Below are positions 31,679-39,551 of a stretch of DNA of 40,742 nucleotides, one piece after another. Positions within the stretch are counted from its first letter, which is position 1; each line of letters opens with the position of its first letter. Where the stretch lies: contig URHQ01000008.1 of assembly GCA_900547655.1 (NCBI GenBank), forward strand, positions 1-40,742, in the 5' to 3' direction. The translations under genes were made by a program, and so were the position numbers. Under the pieces are notes generated by a model, which was not told the DNA's origin, did no database searches, and worked only from the letters and a program-made list of their open reading frames with translations. The stretch is from an uncultured Collinsella sp. (GTDB taxonomy: Bacteria > Actinomycetota > Coriobacteriia > Coriobacteriales > Coriobacteriaceae).

Positions 31679-33373
31679 ATGGCAACTGTTGCCGCACCTA
31701 TCGATGCTACGTCGACTGCCGCTTGGAAGGCGCTCGAGGCTCATCAGGAGAAGCTCGAGGCCGAAGGTATCGACCTCAAGGCCTGGTTCGCTGCTGACGC
31801 CGACCGCGTGAACAAGCTGAGCTTTGACGCCGGTGACCTGCACTTCGATCTGTCGAAGAACCTGGTGACCGATGAGACCGTCAAGCTGCTGTGCGATCTT
31901 GCCCGCGAGGTGAAGCTCGAGGAGCGCCGCGACGCCATGTTCTCCGGCGAGCACATCAACACCACCGAGGACCGCGCCGTCCTGCACACCGCGCTGCGCC
32001 GCCCGGCAAGCGAGAAGGGCCAGCTCATCGTCGACGGCCAGGACGTCGTCGCCGACGTGCACGAGGTCCTCGATCGCATGTATGCCTTCGCCGAGCGCGT
32101 GCGCTCCGGTGAATGGAAGGGCGTTACCGGCAAGAAGATCGAGCACCTGGTGTCCATCGGCATCGGCGGCTCCGATCTGGGCCCGGTCATGGCCTACGAG
32201 GCTCTGCGTCCCTATGCCGACGCCGGTATCGATTGCCGCTACATCTCCAACATCGACCCCAACGACCAGGCCGAGAAGCTCAAGGGCCTGGATCCCGAGA
32301 CCACGCTCGTGATCATCGTCTCCAAGACCTTCACCACGCTCGAGACCCTCACCAACGCCCGCGAGGTCAAGACCTGGATGCTCGAGCAGCTCAAGGCTCA
32401 GGGCGCCATCGACGGCTCCGATGAGCAGAACGCCGAGGCCGTGGCAAAGCACTTCGTCGCCGTCTCCACCGCACTCGAGAAGGTCGAGGCCTTCGGCATC
32501 GACCCCGCCAACGCCTTCGGTTTCTGGAACTGGGTCGGTGGCCGCTATTCCGTTGACTCCGCCGTGGGCCTGTCGCTGATCGTCGTGCTCGGCCCCGAGC
32601 GCTTCCAGCAGTTCCTCGAGGGCTTCCACGCCATCGACGAGTACTTCTGCAACACCCCGCTCGAGAACAACGCCGTCGCGCTGATGGGCCTGCTCAACGT
32701 CTGGTACGTCAACTTCTTCGGTTCCAAGAGCCACGCCGTGCTGCCGTACTGCCAGTACCTGCACCGTTTCCCGGCCTACCTGCAGCAGCTCACCATGGAG
32801 TCCAACGGCAAGCACGTCCGCTGGGACGGCAGCGCTGTGACCTCCGATACCGGTGAGATCTTCTGGGGTGAGCCCGGCACCAACGGCCAGCATGCCTTCT
32901 ATCAGCTGCTGCACCAGGGCACCGTGGTGGTTCCGGCCGATTTCATCGCCTTCGCCAATACTGCCAACCCCGCAACCGACAGCGGCCAGGATGTCCACGA
33001 GCTGTTCCTGGGCAACTTCCTGGCCCAGACCAAGGCGCTCGCCTTTGGTAAGACGGCCGATGAGGTGCGCGCCGAGGGCACGCCCGAGCAGATCGTCCCG
33101 GCCCGCTGTTTTGAGGGCAACCGTCCGACGACCTCGATCTTCGGCGACACGCTGACCCCGTTCGCACTCGGCGAGCTCATCGCCCTGTACGAGCACATCA
33201 CGTTTGTCGAGGGCACGGTCTGGGGCATCGACTCCTACGACCAGTGGGGCGTCGAGCTGGGCAAGCAGCTTGCCAAGCAGATTACCCCGGCCTTCCATGA
33301 TGACGCCGCTAAGGCCGAGCAGGACGCTTCGACCCAGGCGCTCATCGAGTTCTACCGCGCGCATCGCAAGTAG
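31679..33373 (+). CDS. pgi: Glucose-6-phosphate isomerase
   Basis: A 564-residue enzyme interconverting glucose 6-phosphate and fructose 6-phosphate in glycolysis. Sugar-phosphate-binding segments are evident (SIGIGGSDLGPVM and VSKTFTTLET), as is the signature WNWVGGRYSVDSAVGLS. The C-terminal helix holds the conserved SYDQWGVELGK. The codon use is highly biased, as expected for a strongly expressed gene. GAGGAGG precedes the ATG. A GGGCGCA/TGCGCCC hairpin (31638-31659) lies in its leader. Confidence 0.96.
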   Translation: MATVAAPIDATSTAAWKALEAHQEKLEAEGIDLKAWFAADADRVNKLSFDAGDLHFDLSKNLVTDETVKLLCDLAREVKLEERRDAMFSGEHINTTEDRAVLHTALRRPASEKGQLIVDGQDVVADVHEVLDRMYAFAERVRSGEWKGVTGKKIEHLVSIGIGGSDLGPVMAYEALRPYADAGIDCRYISNIDPNDQAEKLKGLDPETTLVIIVSKTFTTLETLTNAREVKTWMLEQLKAQGAIDGSDEQNAEAVAKHFVAVSTALEKVEAFGIDPANAFGFWNWVGGRYSVDSAVGLSLIVVLGPERFQQFLEGFHAIDEYFCNTPLENNAVALMGLLNVWYVNFFGSKSHAVLPYCQYLHRFPAYLQQLTMESNGKHVRWDGSAVTSDTGEIFWGEPGTNGQHAFYQLLHQGTVVVPADFIAFANTANPATDSGQDVHELFLGNFLAQTKALAFGKTADEVRAEGTPEQIVPARCFEGNRPTTSIFGDTLTPFALGELIALYEHITFVEGTVWGIDSYDQWGVELGKQLAKQITPAFHDDAAKAEQDASTQALIEFYRAHRK

Positions 33374-33408
33374 TCGCTGCTGTTAACGCATCGCGCCTTA
33401 TAGTCAGA

Positions 33409-33440
33409 GGCCCGTATCCCATCGGATGCGGGCCCCTTTG
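33409..33440 (+). terminator. Terminator after pgi
   Basis: An 11-bp stem (33409-33419 with 33424-33434, one wobble) is followed by CCCTTTGCTTTG. Confidence 0.7.
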
Positions 33441-33514
33441 CTTTGCCGTGGCTCCGGGGCGCACGGCCTTTAAGGATCTTCGCCGGAGCGTCGCGTGCTG
33501 CGAGGGCCCTGCGT

Positions 33515-34819
33515 CTAGAGCTCGGTCTCCACATGGCCTCGATGCGCCTCGGGCAGCTCCCCGTAGAGCGGATGGTCTTCGAGCCTAAAGCGCTCGACCT
33601 GTTCGGGAGTGCGACCGCGTACAAAGAGCCACGAGCGATCGATCGGCGTCGCCATGAGCGTGCTGGGCAGCGCGTCGGCGCGGTCGGAAAATACCCGGGC
33701 ACTCTCGGGATCCTGGAACGCCAGCACCAGATGCGTGTCGCAGTTGCCCATGATGGAGCGTGCGCGTGCCTCGCCATAGAGCGCATCGAGCTGGTTGGTC
33801 GACTGCAGCAGCAGCGTTGCCCAGATGTTGCGGCTTCGGATAATCGAGAGCACGTTGTCGATCTGGGGGATCTGCAGATTTGCGAAGTCATCGAGCATAA
33901 AGCGCACGGGCACGGGCAGGCTGCCGTCGGGCTGCCTATCGGCCTCACGAATGAGGCCCATAAACGCCTGCGAAATAAAGAGGCCGGTCAGCGGATCGAG
34001 ATTGCGGTCAATATCGCTCACGGTTACAAATAGGGCGCAGGGGGTGTGTCCCATGGAAGCGAAGTCCACCTGATGGCACTCACGATAGAGCTGTGCCGCA
34101 CCGTCGAATCCCAGACACATGACCTTTTCGGCAAGGATGCCGACGATGCTCGCGTGCATGCGCTCGGCATTTTGCGTAATGGCGTAGCGCCGCCATAGCG
34201 AGAGGGCATAGCTTTGGGGGTCGATCGTGATCAGGTCGTCAAACAATCGACCCGTGGCACCGTCCTGCAGGTGCTCGATCAGCTTGATGACCGAGCTGAT
34301 CGTCTGCTCGTCGGCGGGTAGCTGTTCGGTGACGTAGGCGATAAGACACGACAGCAGGTTTGCCGCCGCATGATCCCAAAAAGGCTGGTTGTTGTCCTCG
34401 ATGGGGCAGATGGCCTTTGCCACCGAGAGGATGTCCTGCTGGTTGGGCCTGCCGTCCGCCTTGCGGCGAATGTGCCTCAGGGGGTTGTAGCCGCAGCGCT
34501 CGATGCCGGGCGCAAGGGCCGGGACGGTGTTGAGGTCGGCGAAGTTGAGACATTGCACGCGGTAGCCGTGGGCTGCCAGCACGGGTCCCACTTCGCGACA
34601 GAGCGTGCCTTTGGTGTCGAGCACGATGTAGCTTGCGTTCATTTGCAGCAGGTTGGGCTTGAGGACGTTTCGGGTCTTGCCGGCTCCCGAGGGGCCGATC
34701 ACAAGTGCGTTGTTGTTGAGTCCCGTTTGGCGGGTGTCGCAGGAAAGCGTTCGATCCTTGGCGAGGATGGTGGACGATGCGGACTCAGATGCGGCGAGGC
34801 GGCTGGCGAGGTTAGACAT
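33515..34819 (-). CDS. VirD4/TraG-like ATPase without membrane anchor
   Basis: A 434-residue ATPase of the VirD4/TraG coupling-protein superfamily, close in style to the CD1115-type proteins of Firmicutes conjugative elements (DTRQTGLNNNALVIGPSG). Walker A is GPSGAGKT at residues 42-49. Walker B is the segment FMLDDFANL near residue 300, followed by LLQSTNQLDALYG. The N-terminal membrane helices of true coupling proteins are absent. The ATG at 34819 has GGAGG 8 bases upstream and overlaps the end of the ClpP-like gene by 8 bases. No relaxase or secretion-channel gene is nearby. Confidence 0.85.
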   Translation of the reverse strand: MSNLASRLAASESASSTILAKDRTLSCDTRQTGLNNNALVIGPSGAGKTRNVLKPNLLQMNASYIVLDTKGTLCREVGPVLAAHGYRVQCLNFADLNTVPALAPGIERCGYNPLRHIRRKADGRPNQQDILSVAKAICPIEDNNQPFWDHAAANLLSCLIAYVTEQLPADEQTISSVIKLIEHLQDGATGRLFDDLITIDPQSYALSLWRRYAITQNAERMHASIVGILAEKVMCLGFDGAAQLYRECHQVDFASMGHTPCALFVTVSDIDRNLDPLTGLFISQAFMGLIREADRQPDGSLPVPVRFMLDDFANLQIPQIDNVLSIIRSRNIWATLLLQSTNQLDALYGEARARSIMGNCDTHLVLAFQDPESARVFSDRADALPSTLMATPIDRSWLFVRGRTPEQVERFRLEDHPLYGELPEAHRGHVETEL

Positions 34820-35429
34820 GGGCGACCTCCTTGGTGGTCGAGAGGATTTCGTGGGCAAAGCCGAGCTCGACGGCGCGCTCGGCCGAAAGGTAGGTGTCTT
34901 TTGCAGTGAGGGACTGGATGCGCTTGGGCGTGAGGCCGCTGCGGTCCGAGAGGATTTGCGTGAGGGTCTTGCGGGTCTGCATGAGACGCCGGCTGGTTTC
35001 CTGTAGCGCAAGTGCCGAGCCGCCTGCCCCCTGGGGGATCAGCGGGTCGTGAATCATGAGCTCTGCATGGGGCGCCATGCGGCGATCGTCGCCGCCCATA
35101 AAGATCACGGCACCCATGGACGCGGCGAATTCCAGACAAACGGTGCGGATGGGGCACGATGCGAGGCGCATGGCGTCATAGATCGCAAGACCCGATCGCA
35201 CGCTTCCGCCGGCGCTGGCGACAAATATGGTGATGGGACGGCTGGGGTCGGTGGCATCGAGCAGGCGGATCTGCTGGCATAGGTCGTGAGCCATCGGGGT
35301 TTCGATGTTTCCCATGACGGAGAGCTCGCGACGGGCGAGCATCTCATCGTAAATGCTGGTGAGCGTGATACCTCGGGCGGATTCACGCATGGTGAGGGGG
35401 CTGATGATGGGGGAATGATTGGTGTCCAT
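34812..35429 (-). CDS. ClpP-like serine protease
   Basis: A 205-residue ClpP-fold protease. The catalytic triad is present: S104 (AASMG), H127 (MIHDP) and D178 (KDTYLSAERA). The oxyanion-strand motif GGSV is at residues 74-77. It has the handle-domain helix region of ClpP but diverges from housekeeping ClpP. No ClpX or ClpA is adjacent; its coupled partner is the VirD4-like ATPase. AAAGGAG precedes the ATG. ClpP-like proteins also serve as phage head proteases, but no phage genes are here. Confidence 0.88.
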   Translation of the reverse strand: MDTNHSPIISPLTMRESARGITLTSIYDEMLARRELSVMGNIETPMAHDLCQQIRLLDATDPSRPITIFVASAGGSVRSGLAIYDAMRLASCPIRTVCLEFAASMGAVIFMGGDDRRMAPHAELMIHDPLIPQGAGGSALALQETSRRLMQTRKTLTQILSDRSGLTPKRIQSLTAKDTYLSAERAVELGFAHEILSTTKEVAHV

Positions 35430-35492
35430 GAGGACTCCTTTCTGTTGGTTGTGTTGTGGAATAGGATTGTTGCCCGTGGAGGGGCTGGCGGG

Positions 35493-36383
35493 CTACAGGG
35501 TTCGTCCGAGCCTGAGATCGAGCTCGGTTGTGGGGCAGGCTGCCTGTTCGTGCGGCTCGCAAGCGCCAAGGGCTCCAAAGCGATGGAGCGTTGCGACGGG
35601 CGTGGTGTAGGCGAGCCGCAGCTGATGCTCGACAGGGGCACATCCGTCATTTTTGTAATGAGCCGCGTAGTACTGCGCGATGCTGGCGCTCATCTCGCTG
35701 CCATTGCGATGGCGCTCAAACTGGCGTCTGCAGGTCTCGATGATCTTTGCTACCGACTTGGGTGCCGTCGCGGGAACAAGGGCGAGATAGCCCTCAAATA
35801 GCTCGTTGATGCTCAGGAGGCACAGCAGGTCGATCAGCGTCCTTATGGCTGCTCCCTCGGCGGAAAAGCGCGCGGTCATGCGGTTATATCGGTTGCGGTC
35901 GACGATGGTCGCATGGGGTCTTGGAGTTTTCTGCCCCGTGGTCCCGGGCTTTTGCCGCGCCTGTGTATTGAGCTCGACGTTGCAGCGCTTGAGGCCGTCC
36001 AACGGAAGGAACAGTGCGGTGCGCAGGGTGTTTCGCTTGCTTTCGAGTTCATGACGCTCGTCGGGTTCCCATTCGAGCTTGAGTTTCGTGTCGAGCGCCG
36101 TAAGCATATGGGCTAGGCAGCCTACGGTAAGAACGCACGAATCGTTGTCGCGTTTTGGGGCATAGGGGTCTGTCAGCTTGCGAATGTCGGGGTCGCCCAT
36201 GATCTTTGCGCAGCGCTTCAGCAGTTGAGGGTGGTCGGCCAAGATCGTCGCGAGCGGTAGCGACGCGTAGTTCTTGATGGTCGCGGCGGCAAAGGCGGCG
36301 TCATATTCGTTTGCATATGCTCGCTCAATGCGGGCATCCAGAATGCTTTTCTTATCGCCGTCTTCTGCGTGGTGGTTTGTCAT
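35493..36383 (-). CDS. Unknown protein, first gene of the ClpP/VirD4-like operon
   Basis: A 296-residue soluble, mainly helical protein that I do not recognise. It has no signal peptide or membrane helix. A basic middle segment (about residues 140-180, rich in R, K, N and T) is followed by a helical stretch. The ATG at 36383 has GGAGAAG upstream; the longer frame to 36539 reads through histidine-rich repeat-like DNA and is unlikely. The gene ends 63 bases before the ClpP-like start. It may bind the protease, the ATPase or a nucleic acid. Confidence 0.7.
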   Translation of the reverse strand: MTNHHAEDGDKKSILDARIERAYANEYDAAFAAATIKNYASLPLATILADHPQLLKRCAKIMGDPDIRKLTDPYAPKRDNDSCVLTVGCLAHMLTALDTKLKLEWEPDERHELESKRNTLRTALFLPLDGLKRCNVELNTQARQKPGTTGQKTPRPHATIVDRNRYNRMTARFSAEGAAIRTLIDLLCLLSINELFEGYLALVPATAPKSVAKIIETCRRQFERHRNGSEMSASIAQYYAAHYKNDGCAPVEHQLRLAYTTPVATLHRFGALGACEPHEQAACPTTELDLRLGRTL

Positions 36384-36873
36384 AGCTTCTCCAATCGGTT
36401 GATGTTCGTGCTGTTTGTTGATGTGTTGGTTGTCGTGAGTGATGTGCTTGCCGTGGGTGATGTGCTGACGTTGGGGTGCTATGCGGTTTTCAATGAGCCC
36501 GTGAGGCAGTTGCTGCAGGGGCGGGATGGAACGGCCCATGCAAGGCGGAAGGCATCGTGCTCAAAATCGAGACAGCAATGCCCTGGGTGCCTCACATGTG
36601 GCAGTTACCTCATTAAGTTGTCATTGCGTTTGGGGTTGTACTTTGCCGATCTTCCTTCTCTTACACGCTAAAACTCAAACTTCATATGCTCGATCTACTT
36701 AAAACCGCAACGGCGGTCTTTTATCAACTTATATGTCGGAACGCGTCTTTGCAAGTACTTTTTTTGCGTTTGTTTCAAATGGGGTGGTTTTGCAACCGTC
36801 ATACGTGCGCTGTGCGAACGTGCCCCGGCTCGGATAAGATAGTGCGCGATAAAAACGATGCAAGGAGGCACAT
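36384..36873. other. 490-base intergenic region between divergent genes
   Basis: No gene is supported. GTGATGTGCT-like motifs recur near 36439-36470. A short hairpin (36701-36708 with 36713-36720) followed by TTTTAT looks like a terminator although no plus-strand gene precedes it. TAAGAT near 36836 may be the -10 of the HAD gene. The minus-strand operon promoter was not identified. Confidence 0.35.
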
Positions 36874-37716
36874 ATGGCAATTAAAGCCATCGCAATGGAT
36901 ATCGACGGTACGCTCACCAACGACCAAAAGGTCATTAGCCCGCGTACGCGCGAGAAGCTGCTCGCGGCGCAGGAGTCGGGCATTAAGCTCATCTTGGCTT
37001 CGGGTCGTCCCGCATGGGGGCTACATGCTCTGGCACAGGAGCTCGACCTCCAAAACCATGACGGTCTGCTAGTCGCTTTCAATGGCGCGCATGTTGTCGA
37101 CGCTCAGACCGATGAGGTCCTTTTTGACCAGGCCATGCCAGCTGACGAACTGCACCGTCTGATTGATCACCTGCAAAACTATGATGTGATCCCCATGATC
37201 TCGCTCGGGCGCGACCTGCATGTAGAGGACTCGTATCGCTGCATGATTACACTGCCGGACGGCTCGCAGAAGAATATCGTCAAATACGAGCGCGATGCCT
37301 GCGACCTTAAGATCCGCGAGGTCGAGAGCTTGCATGAGGTCGTGGACACTTATCCCGTAGACAAGCTGCTGACGGCAGGCGATCCGGCCTACCTGCAGGC
37401 GCATTACGAGGAGATGTACGCGCCCTTTACCCAGACGCTTTCGGGTATGTTTACGGCCGACTGGTACTTTGAGTACACGGCGCCCGGTATTGACAAGGCC
37501 CGCGCGCTCGAGGGTGCCCTGCCCAAGCTCGGCATCGATGCCAGCGAGGTCGTCTCGTTTGGCGACGGCCAGAATGACAAGTCTATGATTGAGTGGGCCG
37601 GAACCGGTGTTGCCATGGGCAACGCCATCGATGAGGTCAAGGCTGTGGCCCAGATGGTGACCGCCAATAATAACGAAGACGGCATTGCGGTGGCGCTGGA
37701 TAAGCTGCTGGGTTAG
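36874..37716 (+). CDS. Cof-type HAD hydrolase (subclass IIB)
   Basis: A 280-residue haloacid-dehalogenase phosphatase. The nucleophile motif is DIDGT (D9, D11), motif II ILASGRP, and motif IV SFGDGQNDKSM. The large C2 cap lies between residues 85 and 195. It is a relative of, but not a copy of, the HAD protein at 8674. GGAGG precedes the ATG by 6 bases. A terminator follows, so the next HAD gene probably has its own control or is read through. Confidence 0.9.
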   Translation: MAIKAIAMDIDGTLTNDQKVISPRTREKLLAAQESGIKLILASGRPAWGLHALAQELDLQNHDGLLVAFNGAHVVDAQTDEVLFDQAMPADELHRLIDHLQNYDVIPMISLGRDLHVEDSYRCMITLPDGSQKNIVKYERDACDLKIREVESLHEVVDTYPVDKLLTAGDPAYLQAHYEEMYAPFTQTLSGMFTADWYFEYTAPGIDKARALEGALPKLGIDASEVVSFGDGQNDKSMIEWAGTGVAMGNAIDEVKAVAQMVTANNNEDGIAVALDKLLG

Positions 37717-37738
37717 AATCGCCGATAGTGCATGGCTC

Positions 37739-37767
37739 GGGCGTCCGCTTGCGGGCGCCCTTTTGTT
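37739..37767 (+). terminator. Terminator between the two HAD genes
   Basis: A 10-bp stem (37739-37748 with 37751-37760, one wobble) with a tight loop is followed by TTTTGTT. Confidence 0.8.
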
Positions 37768-37779
37768 AGGGAGGGTGCC

Positions 37780-38439
37780 GTGTCCGCATTTCCGTTCGAC
37801 GCCGTTATCTTTGACATGGACGGCGTCATTGTCGATACCGAGTATTACTACCTGGGCGAGACTGCCGCGTTTGCCAAGGAGCTTGGGCTTAATCTGACTC
37901 AAGAGGAGTTGAACGGGCAGGTCGGTACCTCGCATCAGTTCTTCCTGCATATGCTGGTCGATTGGTTTGAGCGTGCCGGTAAGGGGCATTTCACTGGCGA
38001 GGAAGCGTTGGCCCGTTGGGACGAATGGGCTCATAAGCGTCCGCGCGACTATCAGGCTTTGATTAACCCAGGCGCCGTGGATACGATTCGAGAGCTGCCG
38101 CGCCGCGGCGTTCGCGTGGCGCTTGCCAGCTCGTCTCCCATGGTTAGCATCGAGGAAGTGCTCAATGCGTGCGGGCTGTCGGATGCCTTTGAGTATGTGG
38201 TGAGCGGCGAGCAGTTTAAGGAGAGCAAGCCCGAGCCCGACATCTACCTGCATGCGCTGGACCTGCTGGGACTGCCCGCGAATCGCTGCTGCTGCGTTGA
38301 GGATTCGGTGCCTGGCATCACCGCTGGCAAGCGAGCCGGCCTGACAGTCATTGCCAAGCGCGAGGAACGCTTTGGCTTTAGCCAGGATGCCGCGGACAAG
38401 ATTATCGACCAGCTGCCGGAGCTGCTCACGCTTTCTTAG
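37780..38439 (+). CDS. Beta-phosphoglucomutase-like HAD hydrolase
   Basis: A 219-residue HAD protein of the subclass I group that includes beta-phosphoglucomutase and sugar-phosphate phosphatases. Motif I is FDMDGVIVD (D12, D14). The helical cap spans about residues 16-85. Motif II is ALASSS, the lysine is in FKESKPEPD, and motif IV is CVEDSVPG. It starts at a GTG with GGGAGGG 4 bases upstream. The substrate is not determined. Confidence 0.88.
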   Translation: MSAFPFDAVIFDMDGVIVDTEYYYLGETAAFAKELGLNLTQEELNGQVGTSHQFFLHMLVDWFERAGKGHFTGEEALARWDEWAHKRPRDYQALINPGAVDTIRELPRRGVRVALASSSPMVSIEEVLNACGLSDAFEYVVSGEQFKESKPEPDIYLHALDLLGLPANRCCCVEDSVPGITAGKRAGLTVIAKREERFGFSQDAADKIIDQLPELLTLS

Positions 38440-38490
38440 GAGCGCGGTAGTTGCGCGTTTTTCGGGTCTGATGAGTAAATAGCCAACATT

Positions 38491-38519
38491 TTGGTGCGGC
38501 AGCAAGCATACTTTATGCT
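38491..38519 (+). promoter_or_regulatory. Candidate promoter of the GntR gene
   Basis: TTGGTG (38491-38496) and TATGCT (38514-38519) are 17 bases apart. AGCATA-CTT-TATGCT (38505-38519) is a perfect palindrome over the -10, a possible self-operator. The start site would fall inside the hairpin at 38523. Confidence 0.4.
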
Positions 38520-38522
38520 AAT

Positions 38523-38563
38523 GCGGGCTTAAGGGCTTGTTGAATGCCCTTAAGCCCGCTTTT
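38523..38563 (+). terminator. Strong hairpin terminator before the GntR gene
   Basis: A perfect 14-bp stem (38523-38536 with 38546-38559) with a 9-base loop is followed by TTTTG. It ends transcription from the HAD genes. It could also attenuate the GntR gene. Confidence 0.88.
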
Positions 38564-38589
38564 GACTTAATTGGGCTGGGAGAGGGTAT

Positions 38590-39333
38590 ATGCCACCGAC
38601 TGAAGGACTAACTGACGGTAAAGCAGCGATACCGCTGTACCAACAGGTTATCGATATCATTAAAAACGAAATCAATTCCGGTGCCTACAAGGCGGGCGCG
38701 CGGATACCCAACGAATTCGAATTGGCTGAGAACTATAAAGTTGGCCGCGTTACCGTGCGACGCGCTATTGAGGAGCTCGTCCAGCAGGGCTATCTAACGA
38801 AGCGGCAGGGGAAAGGCACGTTTGTCAATGCCCCCAAGCTTAAGCGCAAGATTCGCCAGAAGGATGACGTCCAGAGTTTTTCGGACGCATGCCGCGTTAA
38901 CGGAATGGAGCCGGGGGCGTGCGTCATTTCGAGAAAGATACTGCCGGCAGATTCTACCGAAGCGCAGTTCTTTGGTGTTCCCGTTGGAACTGATTTGATT
39001 TGCGTTGAGCGTGTACGTACTGCCGATGGAGTCCCCGTCATGCTCGAGAACAACATATACGTTTACGAGGACAACGCCTATCTATCAACGGCACCTCTAT
39101 CTAACCAATCCATTTTTGAGTTCGTGCGCAACCGAACGGGCCGCACGCCCGCGTTTACCGACCCGTGCACGCTCGAGATCGCGTGCGCGTCGCCCGAGGT
39201 CGCTCGGCTGTTGGCAGTTCCCGTTGGCGAACCCTTGTTTTATATGGAAGCCTTCTTTTTCGATGAGCAGCGGCGGCCGTTTATCATCGGTCGTCAGCGG
39301 ATCGTTGGGTCTCGCTACGTTTTTGACATCTAG
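38590..39333 (+). CDS. GntR-family regulator with UTRA domain
   Basis: A 247-residue repressor-type regulator of the HutC subfamily. The winged helix (about residues 14-80) contains NEFELAENYKVGRVTVRRAI and ends with RQGKGTFV. The UTRA ligand domain (about 100-245) follows. It is next to and upstream of a YfcC-type transporter whose promoter region has a perfect palindrome, so it probably regulates that gene. The effector would be the transported compound or a product, which is inference. GGGAGAGGG precedes the ATG. Confidence 0.9.
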   Translation: MPPTEGLTDGKAAIPLYQQVIDIIKNEINSGAYKAGARIPNEFELAENYKVGRVTVRRAIEELVQQGYLTKRQGKGTFVNAPKLKRKIRQKDDVQSFSDACRVNGMEPGACVISRKILPADSTEAQFFGVPVGTDLICVERVRTADGVPVMLENNIYVYEDNAYLSTAPLSNQSIFEFVRNRTGRTPAFTDPCTLEIACASPEVARLLAVPVGEPLFYMEAFFFDEQRRPFIIGRQRIVGSRYVFDI

Positions 39334-39345
39334 GACATTGCGAAT

Positions 39346-39381
39346 GGAAGCGCCCGGTGGATCATCTCACCGGGCGTTTCC
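39346..39381. terminator. Hairpin after the GntR gene
   Basis: A 14-bp stem (39346-39359 with 39368-39381) closes an 8-base loop. Only a short T-run lies within the stem, so termination is likely but not certain. Confidence 0.6.
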
Positions 39382-39443
39382 ATACCGTTCACGGCGCGAA
39401 CACAACCGTTCAACCGCGTTGCGGCAATCAGTTTGAAATTATC

Positions 39444-39472
39444 TTGATGAAGGAAAAAGCTGCTGGTAATCT
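39444..39472 (+). promoter_or_regulatory. Promoter of the YfcC-like gene
   Basis: TTGATG (39444-39449) and TAATCT (39467-39472) are 17 bases apart, which places the start near 39479. Confidence 0.55.
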
Positions 39473-39486
39473 ATGGGACGTCATAG

Positions 39487-39509
39487 AACGTTTGCCTTAT
39501 GCAAACGTT
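39487..39509. promoter_or_regulatory. Perfect operator-like palindrome
   Basis: AACGTTTGC (39487-39495), CTTAT, and GCAAACGTT (39501-39509) form an exact 9+5+9 inverted repeat. It begins about 8 bases after the predicted start site, where a bound repressor would block elongation. The GntR/UTRA protein next door is the obvious candidate, although a LacI-type protein cannot be excluded. Confidence 0.65.
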
Positions 39510-39551
39510 GAAGCGAGATGCGATGCAGTCTCGAGTTCTTTGGAGGTATCT

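Noticed and set aside
31613..33364. Long open frame on the minus strand opposite pgi (583 residues)
   Set aside because: It results from the strong codon bias of pgi on the other strand and resembles no family.
33515..36383. Complete conjugative or mobilisable element
   Set aside because: No relaxase, integrase, channel genes, attachment-site repeats or clear change in base composition was seen around the VirD4-like gene.
35384..36539. Longer N-terminus (to 36539) for the 296-residue unknown protein
   Set aside because: The extension translates repeat-like, histidine-rich DNA, while the ATG at 36383 has a good ribosome site.
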